Source: Hymenobacter rigui
Lineage (GTDB): Bacteria; Bacteroidota; Bacteroidia; Cytophagales; Hymenobacteraceae
NCBI RefSeq assembly: GCF_003944715.1
Contig: NZ_RWIT01000005.1
Span: forward strand, 310,001-374,000
DNA: 64,000 nt
Direction of reading: 5' to 3'
In this document: one piece after another, positions 39,201 through 46,159 of the stretch
Numbering within the stretch: the stretch's first letter is position 1
Layout: each line of letters opens with the position of its first letter
Translations under genes and position numbers: made by a program
The notes under the pieces: generated by a model
Databases searched by the model: none
Told to the model about the DNA's origin: nothing
What the model saw: only the letters and a program-made list of their open reading frames with translations

Positions 39201-41880
39201 CGGCCGCGTGCTCGTGACGGTGGAGCGGGACTTGGTGCTCGACCACTTCTACGTGACCACCGACGAGAAATCGGCCAAGGTGGACGTACCCATCCGGGGC
39301 AACCACGTGCCCAACATCTACGTGACGGCCACCGCCATCCGCGAAATCAAGGACAACCGCCTGCCGCTCACGGTGGCCCGGGGCTTCGTGCCGCTGACGG
39401 TGGAGAAGCCCGGTGCCCGCCTGCAAGTCGCCATCAAAGCGCCCGCCCAAAGCCGCTCCCAGACGGCCCAGACCATTGAAGTCACCACCGCCCCCGGCGC
39501 GCAGGTGACGCTGGCCATGGTGGACGAGGGCATTCTGCAGATGAAGGACTACCGCACGCCCGACCCCTACGGCTACTTCTACCAGAAGCGCGCCCTGGAA
39601 GTGCAGGCCTACGACGTGTACCCCTTCCTGCTGCCCGAGCTGAGCACCAGCAGCACTGGCGGCGACGGCTACGACCTCTCGCGCCGCACCACGCCCGTGC
39701 CCAACCGCCGCGTGCGCCTGCTGGCCAAATGGAGCGGCGTGCTCACCGCCGACGCCAGCGGCAAGGTGCGCTACAAACTGCAAATCCCCCAATTCAGCGG
39801 CGCCATCCGCATCATGGCCGTAGCCTACAAAGGAGACGCTTTCGGCTCGGCGGAACACACCATGCGCGTGGCCGACCCGGTGGTTATTTCCACGGCCCTC
39901 CCCCGCTTCCTCAGCCCCGGTGACACGATTGACGTGCCCGTAACGCTGACGAATACGACGAAGTATCGGATAATAGGTGGCGTAAGGATATCCACTTCCA
40001 TGCATCATTCTGAAGATCCTCTGATTCGGATTCAAACTAAAGACGACCTAGACCCTAAGAAGAATGATGGTGGTATATATGAGGAAGAATTGCGTGGCCT
40101 TCGGATTGATCTAGCGCCTAACAGAGAGCAACGTGTTGTTTTTCGAGTGGCAGCAGCACACATAGGAAATTCTCGAATAAGTATGAGTGCTCGGGTTAGA
40201 CAAATAGGAGCTCCACAGCTTAATAAATCAAAACAACCATCTGATCCTTATCAATTTTTCCACGAAACCATCGAGTTACCCATCCGCCCCGCTTCGCCGC
40301 TGCAGAAGCGCACGGGGGCGGGCGTGGTGGCGGGCGGCGCGGCCCAGCAGCTGAACCTGAAAACCGACTTCCTGCCTTCCTCCCTGCGGAGCCAGCTGGT
40401 GGTGAGCCGCTCGCCGATGACGGAGTTTGCGAAGGACCTGCGCTACCTGCTGCAATACCCCTACGGCTGCCTGGAGCAAACCGTGTCGGCCGCCTTCCCG
40501 CAGCTGTACTACGGCGACCTAGCCGCCACCCTGGGCCAGAAGAACGACCTAAGCACTAAGCCCAAAGCACTAAGCACTAAATACAACCCCAACTACCACG
40601 TGCAGGAAGCCATCCGCAAGGTAGAAGCCCAGCAGATGTACAACGGCAGCCTCAGCTACTGGCCCGGCGGCGACTACGACAACTGGTGGGCCACGGCCTA
40701 CGCCGCCCACTTCCTGTTGGAAGCCCAGCAAGCCGGCTTCGACGTGAACAAGAACGTGCTGGACCGGGTACTCCGCTACCTGCAGGCCCGCGTCCGCAAG
40801 CGCGAAACCGACACCTACAACATCATCCAGACCGGCGGCGTGATTCAGCCCGTGACGCTGGCCAAAAAGGAAATTGCCTACTCGCTCTACGTGCTGGCCC
40901 TGGCCGGCCGCCCCGATGCCGTGGGCCTGAACTACTACAAAGCCAACCGCAAGCTGCTGCCCGAGGATTCGCGCTGGGTGCTGGCCTGCGCCTTCGCCCT
41001 GAGCGGCAACCAGCGCAGCTACCGGGAAGCCCTGCCCACCCGCTTCGGGGTGCAGTCCATAGCCGGCCGCCAGCTCGGCGACGCCTTCTCCTCCCCCATC
41101 CGCGACGAGGCCCTGGTGCTCAACGCCCTGCTCGCCGCCGACCCCGCCAACGCCCAGGTGAACGTGCTGGCCCGCCAGCTCAGCCGCCAGGTGAAGCAGG
41201 CCGGCTGGCTCAGCACCCAGGAACGCGCCTTCGCGCTGCTGGCCCTGGGCAAGCTGGCCCGCAAAAACGCCGGCAGCACCGTCACGGCCAGTCTGCTGGC
41301 CGACGGCAAGGCCATCGGCAACTTCTCGGGCAAGGACCTCACGGTAAGCAACGTGGCTAACCGCCAGCTGGCCCTGCGCACCAGCGGCAAAGGCAGCCTC
41401 TACTACTTCTGGGAAACCGAGGGCATCTCGCCCACCGGCCAAGTGCGCGAGGAAGATGTCTACCTGCAGGTGCGCCGCCAGTTCCTGAGCCGTACCGGCC
41501 AGCCCGTAGGCAGCACCAGTTTCCGCCAGAACGATTTGGTAGTGGTGAAAATCACCATCCAGTCGGCCGAGTCGGCCGGGGAAGTCAAGAACGTAGCCAT
41601 CACCGACCTGCTCCCCGCCGGCCTGGAAATCGAAAACCCACGCATCGGCGCCGTGCGCGACATCACCTGGGCCACCGACGCCGCCCAACCCGACTACCTC
41701 GACGTGCGCGACGACCGGATCAACCTTTTCACCACCGTCACGCCCGCCTCCAAGGCGTTCTACTACCTCTGCCGCGCCGTTTCCAAAGGCACATTCAAGC
41801 TGGGGCCAGTGAGTGCCGACGCTATGTACAACGCTGAGTACCACAGCTACGCCGGCAGCGGCGTGGTGCGGGTGCGGTAA
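36265..41880 (+). CDS. Alpha-2-macroglobulin family lipoprotein (thioester type)
   Basis: A 1871-residue bacterial alpha-2-macroglobulin that should trap or inhibit foreign proteases in the periplasm. The lipobox is at residues 18-21 (LCAC; Cys21), anchoring the protein to a membrane. MG-type beta domains fill most of the first 1300 residues (FLYGDRDLYRPGDTIQTNTV, QLSVEEFIPDRMKV, MVDEGILQMKDY). The thioester CLEQ is at 1402-1405 (YPYGCLEQTVSAAFPQLYYG), followed by alpha/alpha helices and a C-terminal DUF11-like end. Residues about 1233-1335 are encoded by a strikingly AT-rich tract. A short STK-repeat insertion follows near 1429-1441. PBP1C lies downstream, as in the E. coli yfhM-pbpC pair. 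Confidence 0.95.
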   Translation: MLSKTLSRLPLLVLLAVLCACSKSGSDAGQDPNGEEIDPYQNLVFQFADAVVTPELQDRWDTVQVVSFEPALRGKFKWTSDRELIFSPSTPFKPSTNFTATLRKEALPEAKRNAELPENRQKFHTPYLELQEPQAFWGRSSRAAGTAEMRVELPFNYAVKPADVKPLLRVTQDGQPVAFEVSGEPGEVVRVRLNQQVRPGTPLTVALAQGLHAVGSDQPSTAEYETQVTVPDPEALQVITIEGSLKNADPMVLITTNQPVTAADLQSYLSVSPQVAYEVEETENGVRLKGGFEVGRTYQIGVNQGLRGALGGMLGEGVSQSVSFSDERPTISFGSAEKAMYLDALGSRNLGVRINEVNQVKVTIAKVYANNIQQLLRGGTQYGYPEYDGEESNEEEGDGGEYVDRSFQYYDVENLGNVLTERTYTVSGLPKAQGLRLLNLNLKDLEFSGGLKGLYVIRVQDTERQWLQVSKLVAVSDIGLIVKQGKAGSTLVFANSIRNAKPLSGVELRYISTNNQVMGTGLSNHEGVARFDSTAANGRFKLGMVMAQQGNDFTFLDLSRSRVETSRFEVGGLQTNAARYQAFLYGDRDLYRPGDTIQTNTVLRTDAWQAPPKGLPVKIRLLLPTGKEYASLQKTLNAAGSFEARFILPPAVMTGLYTLEVLTGNDVLLTSRQLSVEEFIPDRMKVTVKADRAVVKPSQSVSALITAQNLFGPPAADRKFEVEFSLKEKAFNPKGYEQYTFAINSGERRRGNYGDLESTPIADRFEKTTRESTTDAAGRGTATYQVPDYTDLGTLEGAAFTTVFDETGRPVNRLATFEVQTQPVLFGIRSADDLVSTGQPLAVQLVALTPAGKPTQAQAQVQIVRLLWETVIERQGGRYVYNSQKREEVVLNRTIPVYGSSTSDANLGFSPTYSGEYEIRVARPGASTYVARRVYAYGYGDTQSNSFEVNNEGEVTIEADKPKYQPGDVAHLLLKTPFPGRVLVTVERDLVLDHFYVTTDEKSAKVDVPIRGNHVPNIYVTATAIREIKDNRLPLTVARGFVPLTVEKPGARLQVAIKAPAQSRSQTAQTIEVTTAPGAQVTLAMVDEGILQMKDYRTPDPYGYFYQKRALEVQAYDVYPFLLPELSTSSTGGDGYDLSRRTTPVPNRRVRLLAKWSGVLTADASGKVRYKLQIPQFSGAIRIMAVAYKGDAFGSAEHTMRVADPVVISTALPRFLSPGDTIDVPVTLTNTTKYRIIGGVRISTSMHHSEDPLIRIQTKDDLDPKKNDGGIYEEELRGLRIDLAPNREQRVVFRVAAAHIGNSRISMSARVRQIGAPQLNKSKQPSDPYQFFHETIELPIRPASPLQKRTGAGVVAGGAAQQLNLKTDFLPSSLRSQLVVSRSPMTEFAKDLRYLLQYPYGCLEQTVSAAFPQLYYGDLAATLGQKNDLSTKPKALSTKYNPNYHVQEAIRKVEAQQMYNGSLSYWPGGDYDNWWATAYAAHFLLEAQQAGFDVNKNVLDRVLRYLQARVRKRETDTYNIIQTGGVIQPVTLAKKEIAYSLYVLALAGRPDAVGLNYYKANRKLLPEDSRWVLACAFALSGNQRSYREALPTRFGVQSIAGRQLGDAFSSPIRDEALVLNALLAADPANAQVNVLARQLSRQVKQAGWLSTQERAFALLALGKLARKNAGSTVTASLLADGKAIGNFSGKDLTVSNVANRQLALRTSGKGSLYYFWETEGISPTGQVREEDVYLQVRRQFLSRTGQPVGSTSFRQNDLVVVKITIQSAESAGEVKNVAITDLLPAGLEIENPRIGAVRDITWATDAAQPDYLDVRDDRINLFTTVTPASKAFYYLCRAVSKGTFKLGPVSADAMYNAEYHSYAGSGVVRVR

Positions 41881-41887
41881 ACAACAA

Positions 41888-41974
41888 CCTGTCATCCTGA
41901 GCGGAGCGAAGGACCTTATCACATGGGTAAGACTCCTGCGTAATAAGGTCCTTCGCTCCGCTCAGGATGACAGG
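41888..41974. repeat. Perfect 32-bp inverted repeat (GTCAT-ended family)
   Basis: Arms at 41888-41919 and 41943-41974 are exact reverse complements over 32 bp with a 23-bp loop. They contain GTCATCCTGAGCGGAGCGAA. It fills the gap between the convergent A2M and Uma2 genes and may act as a terminator for both. Related words occur at 58837-58995. Confidence 0.95.
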
Positions 41975-41983
41975 ATAGTTTTG

Positions 41984-42565
41984 CTATACCCCCTTAAACA
42001 CCTCTGCCCATTCTACCGCTAACCCAGTCATGGTTGCTACTGGAATAGGGCCCGGCTCAAAAAATTCGCCGCGCAACTCATAGTGTCCTCCTTCGAGCGT
42101 ATAAACCACTATGTTCTTCAACCCATAATTCACCATCCAGTATTCCGGCACGCCATTTTCTTCATACAGGTCAAACTTGGTTTTGCTGTCATGCGTGGTA
42201 TTACCGGGGCTCAGGATTTCGATTATCCAGTCAGGGGCACCTACACAGCCGTATTCGTCCAGCTTATTCTCGTCGCAGACCACACAGATATCGGGCTGTA
42301 CTACGGTTGAAATCTGCGCATCACCATTGGGCGTTGAGGTAGTAAGGCGCACATCAAACGGAGCGAAGAAAACCTCACACGACGTGTTGTCAAGGCGCTG
42401 ATCAATGGCCCGTACTAGTTGGTGGCGCACACGAGGTGCAGGACTCATCAGACGCACCTTCCCCCGAATCAACTCCACAAACTCATCCAACCGCCACGAG
42501 AGATAATCGGCTGAAGTGTAGGTTTTGGTGAGGTCGAGCTGGGAAATATCGGTGATGACGGGCAT
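41984..42565 (-). CDS. Uma2 family protein (DUF820, PD-(D/E)xK nuclease fold)
   Basis: A 193-residue protein of the large Uma2/DUF820 family. Visible core: TSADYLSWRLDEFVELIRGK, then ISTVVQPDICVVCDENKLDE with the catalytic Asp, APDWIIEILSPGNTTHDSKT with Glu, and KFDLYEENGVPEYWMVNYGL with Lys. The nuclease fold is predicted for the family, but the role is not established. The start is ATG 42565; the open frame that runs further up to 43471 is the antisense of PBP1C. It lies between the A2M and PBP1C genes on the opposite strand, probably inserted there. Confidence 0.92.
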   Translation of the reverse strand: MPVITDISQLDLTKTYTSADYLSWRLDEFVELIRGKVRLMSPAPRVRHQLVRAIDQRLDNTSCEVFFAPFDVRLTTSTPNGDAQISTVVQPDICVVCDENKLDEYGCVGAPDWIIEILSPGNTTHDSKTKFDLYEENGVPEYWMVNYGLKNIVVYTLEGGHYELRGEFFEPGPIPVATMTGLAVEWAEVFKGV

Positions 42566-42643
42566 GGTAGCAGCAGCGGAGAACCAAACGAATATACGAC
42601 GCAAATCAACCCGCGCGGGATGCGCATCCGCTAACTTGCTCCA

Positions 42644-45043
42644 ATGAAACGCCGCCCTCTTTACCGTCTGCTGGCGGGCCTTGGCCTGTTGCTGCTGCTT
42701 TTGCTGGGGCTGGATTGGGCGTTTCCGGTGCCCCCGGCCCCGCAGTACTCGCCCCTGGTGCTGGCCGCCGACGGCTCGGTGCTGCACGCCTACCTCAACC
42801 CCACCCAGAAGTGGCGGATGAAAACCGAGCTGCGCGAGATTACGCCGGTGCTGCGGGCCGCCATCATTGAGAAAGAGGACCGGTGGTTTCGGTGGCATTT
42901 CGGCGTGAATCCCGTGGCCCTGGTGCAGGCGGCCGGGCGCAATCTGTTCGGCACGGGGCGCACCACCGGGGCCAGCACCATTACCATGCAGGTGGCCCGG
43001 CTGCTGGAACCCAAGGAGCGCACGTTGCCCAATAAGCTGCTGGAAATGGTCCGGGCGGTGCAGCTGGAGGCCCACTACAACAAGGACGAGATTCTGCAGC
43101 TGTACCTGAACCTGGTACCCTACGGCGGCAACGTGGAAGGCGTGAAATCGGCCGCTTTGCTCTATTTCCAGCAAACGCCCGACTACCTCTCCCTGGCCCA
43201 GACGGTAACGCTGGCCATCATCCCGAACCGGCCGCGGGGGCTGGTGCTGGGCAAGAACAACGCGGCCGTGCTCCGGGAGCGGAACCGGTGGCTGCGGCGC
43301 TTCGGGGCGGCCGGGCTGTTTCCGGCGCAGGACGTGGCCGATGCCCTGCTGGAACCCCTGAACGTGCAGCGCCACCCCGCCCCCACCCTGGCCCCGCACC
43401 TTTCGCGGCGGCTGGTGCGGCAGTTTCCGCACACAGCCATCATCCGCAGCAGCCTGCAGCGCAGCAAGCAAAGCAAGGCCGAAGACCTCACGCTGGGCTA
43501 CGTGCGCCGCCTGCGCGAGCTGGGCATCACGCAGGCGGCCGTGCTGGTGGTCAACAACCGCACCCGGCAGGTGGAAGCCTACGTGGGCTCAGCCGATTTC
43601 CGGGACTTCGGGAGCCAGGGCCAGAACGACGGCGTGGTGGCGGTCCGCTCGCCGGGCAGCACGCTCAAGCCGTTTCTCTATGCGCTGGCTATGGACCAAG
43701 GCCTCGTTACGCCTAAGCTGCTGCTGCCCGACGTACCCACTAACTTCCAGGGCTACCGCCCCGAGAACTTCGACAAGCACTGCAACGGCGAAGTAACGCT
43801 GGAGCGCGCCTTGGCCTACTCGCTCAACATCCCGGCCGTGCGCGTGCTCAACCAGCTCGGCGTGCCCGCCTTCACCGAGAAGCTGCAGCAGGCCGGCTTC
43901 CAGAATGTGAAGCGCAACCGCCCCCAGTTGGGCCTGAGCAGTATTCTGGGTGGTTGCGGGGCATCGTTGGAGGAACTAACAAATCTGTATGTGACGCTGG
44001 CTGATGCCGGGCAGTACGCGCCGCTGCGCTACCGGGCACCCCACCCCCCGGTCCCCTCCCCTCCGGGAGAGGCGGAGCCTGACGAAGACGTTGAACGAAA
44101 TTATTCGGCTCCCCCTCTCCCGGAGGGGGGTGGGGTGCTCCGGCAGAACGGCAACCAGCTCATCTCCCCCGCCGCCGCCTTTCTCACCACCGACATCCTC
44201 AGCCAGCTCACCCGGCCCGATTTGCCATTGGGCGCGGCCAGCAGCATGCGCCTGCCCAAAGTGGCCTGGAAAACCGGCACCAGCTACGGCCGCCGCGACG
44301 CCTGGAGCATTGGCTACAACCGGCAGTACACCATCGGCGTGTGGCTGGGCAACTTCAGCGGCCAGGGCAGCCCGGCTCTGACTGGAGCCGACGTAGCCAC
44401 GCCTCTGCTGTTCGACCTCTTCAACGCCTTGGCCTACAACTCGCCCAACGACTGGTTTGCGCCCCCGGTGGCGCTGGATTTCCGGCTGGTGTGTACCGAA
44501 AGCGGGCTGGTGCCGGGTGAAAACTGCCCCCATCAGGTAATCGACTACTTCTTGCCCAACGTGAGCAGCGGGCAGCGCTGCCAGCACCAGCGTGAGGTGC
44601 TGGTATCGGCCGATGGCGGGTTTGCCTACTGCCGGGCATGCGCACCAGCGGCCGGCTACCGGCGCGAGCTATACCCCAACCTGCTGCCCGAGGTGGCGGC
44701 CTACAAGGAGGCCCAGGGCATTCCGTACCGCCGGCTGCCGCCCCACAACCCGCAGTGCCAGCTGGTGCGCGGCGGTCCGGAAAAGGCCCCCAGCATCACC
44801 TCGCCCACCGCCAACACCGAGTACGTGCTCAACGCCCACGAGCAGCAGCAGCTCCTGCTGAGCTGCACCACCGACAACGAGGTACGCCAAGTGCACTGGT
44901 ACGTGAACGACCAATTTCTGCGCACGGCCCGGGCCACCGAGCGGGTCTTTTTCCGGCCCCAGCCCGGCCCCCTCAAAATCTCCTGCGCCGACGACCACGG
45001 CCGCAACACCGACGTGCTGGTGACGGTGACGGAGCTGGAATAA
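42644..45043 (+). CDS. pbpC: Penicillin-binding protein 1C
   Basis: A bifunctional peptidoglycan glycosyltransferase/transpeptidase, 799 residues. One TM segment (LLAGLGLLLLLLLGLDWAF) is followed by the GT51 domain with catalytic Glu78 (EKEDRWFRWHFGVNP) and TTGASTITMQVARLLEP. The transpeptidase has Ser339 in RSPGSTLKPFLYAL, SLN (AYSLNIPAVRVLNQLG) and KTG (VAWKTGTSYGRRDAW). The C-terminal PBP1C domain starts near GENCPHQVIDYFLP and ends in a beta domain. Between SxN and KTG, residues about 465-500 are encoded by a palindromic repeat and read Pro/Gly/Glu-rich, an insertion not in the family. Upstream lie Uma2 (divergent) and A2M. Confidence 0.96.
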   Translation: MKRRPLYRLLAGLGLLLLLLLGLDWAFPVPPAPQYSPLVLAADGSVLHAYLNPTQKWRMKTELREITPVLRAAIIEKEDRWFRWHFGVNPVALVQAAGRNLFGTGRTTGASTITMQVARLLEPKERTLPNKLLEMVRAVQLEAHYNKDEILQLYLNLVPYGGNVEGVKSAALLYFQQTPDYLSLAQTVTLAIIPNRPRGLVLGKNNAAVLRERNRWLRRFGAAGLFPAQDVADALLEPLNVQRHPAPTLAPHLSRRLVRQFPHTAIIRSSLQRSKQSKAEDLTLGYVRRLRELGITQAAVLVVNNRTRQVEAYVGSADFRDFGSQGQNDGVVAVRSPGSTLKPFLYALAMDQGLVTPKLLLPDVPTNFQGYRPENFDKHCNGEVTLERALAYSLNIPAVRVLNQLGVPAFTEKLQQAGFQNVKRNRPQLGLSSILGGCGASLEELTNLYVTLADAGQYAPLRYRAPHPPVPSPPGEAEPDEDVERNYSAPPLPEGGGVLRQNGNQLISPAAAFLTTDILSQLTRPDLPLGAASSMRLPKVAWKTGTSYGRRDAWSIGYNRQYTIGVWLGNFSGQGSPALTGADVATPLLFDLFNALAYNSPNDWFAPPVALDFRLVCTESGLVPGENCPHQVIDYFLPNVSSGQRCQHQREVLVSADGGFAYCRACAPAAGYRRELYPNLLPEVAAYKEAQGIPYRRLPPHNPQCQLVRGGPEKAPSITSPTANTEYVLNAHEQQQLLLSCTTDNEVRQVHWYVNDQFLRTARATERVFFRPQPGPLKISCADDHGRNTDVLVTVTELE
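44036..44141. repeat. In-frame palindromic repeat inside pbpC
   Basis: GCACCCCACCCCCC and CTCCGGGAGAGGCGGAGCC on the left are mirrored by GGCTCCCCCTCTCCCGGAG and GGGGGGTGGGGTGC on the right; the left arm has an extra 11 bp. The reverse complement of the left arm is nearly identical to the right end of the intergenic repeat at 48745-48915 (both contain TCGTCAGGCTCC and a GGGGGGTG run). The reading frame stays open through it. Confidence 0.88.
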
Positions 45044-45170
45044 GGCACTCACAGAGTAGTGTGTGTTGCGTAGTTCGCACCCTCGAGTTTGAAGCCGCTG
45101 ATCAGGCCGGTAGATTCCCGCATGGAATAACGCTCAACTACCTTTTCTCTACTTCTAGCACTACGGTTCA

Positions 45171-45680
45171 ATGAGTGTCAAAGAGCTTTTCGTAAAAACC
45201 GGCTTGTTCATTTTAGCACCGGCATTTCTTGTATATGGGTGTTTGCGCCTGAATGAGGGTGTAGCGCTTCAGCGAGCGGCTGATCGAATGTGCCTAAAGT
45301 CACTCAGCAGCCCGGCTCTAACCTCACTAACCCTAGTGGGCCAGGCAGATAATGGGCGTTTAATTTATAAAAGCACCACCGACACATCTACCCTTCAACG
45401 CTTACGGCAACTGGCCAGAAAGCTGCGCCCGATACGCGTGAAGCCCGGTGATTATCGTCCCTCAGTACGTCACTATACCATGCTACTTGGCAAGGGCACT
45501 GACACTTGTGAAGTGACACTCTACAAGATGCCAGCAGGTCAGGCCGATTTGCTCAACGGAGTGCAGGACACTGCTTATACAGCACCACAGCTTACGCCTT
45601 TTCTAGACAGCGTATTCCGCTCTCTACCTCACAGTTCCGGTGAAAACGCTACACCAATAGAGCACTGGCTAAGCAAGTAA
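45171..45680 (+). CDS. Orphan single-pass membrane or secreted protein
   Basis: A 169-residue protein with an N-terminal hydrophobic segment (TGLFILAPAFLVYGCLRLNE) that could be a signal anchor. A mixed alpha/beta part follows (LTLVGQADNGRLIYKSTTDT, RHYTMLLGKGTDTCEVTLYK). No domain is recognised. Codon use is a little more AT-rich than in pbpC, which lies upstream on the same strand after 127 bp. Confidence 0.7.
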   Translation: MSVKELFVKTGLFILAPAFLVYGCLRLNEGVALQRAADRMCLKSLSSPALTSLTLVGQADNGRLIYKSTTDTSTLQRLRQLARKLRPIRVKPGDYRPSVRHYTMLLGKGTDTCEVTLYKMPAGQADLLNGVQDTAYTAPQLTPFLDSVFRSLPHSSGENATPIEHWLSK

Positions 45681-46159
45681 AGCCGGCAAGCGGAGAAGTT
45701 TTTACACCATTGTGCCTGTAGCCAAGGCCTCGCAGAATGTAGTCGGGATGTACCATGCGTGGTTGAGCCTGATGGCCGCTATGTTGTTATACGCACAAAA
45801 ACCACGCGGCTTCTTCATCTGGAGCCCACCTATCCGCAACTCTTGGTTGCGCGTGTCACATACCTGAACATAGTGATGTAATGGCCTGGAATTTTCCTCG
45901 TAAGCTGAGCAGTATCAACTCGTTTCTGAGAAGTGCCATAACCTTTCCATAACTGATGGGTTTACTAGGCTTCCGCTCCTTTCGTCTACCGGAACGGGGC
46001 CGGCCTTTCGGGGCTGGCCAGTCGTTTCCAGGCCCCCGGGCCGCGTGCAGCCTCCCCCCGGCTGCCGTGTCCATCGGGGCATCCGCCCTTCTGCTTCCAG
46101 TGGGTTCCCCAGCCCTGAACCGTTCAGTTACGTATCGGAGTAACTGCTTTTCCTTTCGT
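45681..46159. other. 479-bp region before the efflux operon with no clear gene
   Basis: No convincing gene is seen. A frame at 45759-45881 (GTG start, 40 residues, containing EPDGRYVVIRTKTT and LLHLEPTYPQLLVARV) looks protein-like but is short and has no partner. The frame from 45956 only extends tolC upstream and lacks a signal peptide. The tolC promoter should lie here, but no perfect TAnnTTTG was found. A small hairpin AGTTAC/GTAACT is at about 46127-46145. Confidence 0.5.

Noticed and set aside
37663-40035. 790-codon open frame on the minus strand opposite A2M
   Set aside because: Low-complexity His/Gly/Val-rich translation typical of a GC-rich shadow frame. The plus strand carries the clear A2M gene.
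41984-42565. Uma2 protein as part of a defence system
   Set aside because: The nuclease-like fold invites this idea, but no helicase, methylase or other defence gene is adjacent. Uma2 genes are common as isolated copies.
42566-43471. Upstream extension of the Uma2 frame to 495 residues
   Set aside because: The added part is antisense to the PBP1C N-terminus. The Uma2 family start fits ATG at 42565.
45759-45881. 40-residue frame VVEPDGRYVVIRTKTT before the efflux operon
   Set aside because: It looks protein-like but is short, has no start context and no recognisable family, so it is noted only in the region description.
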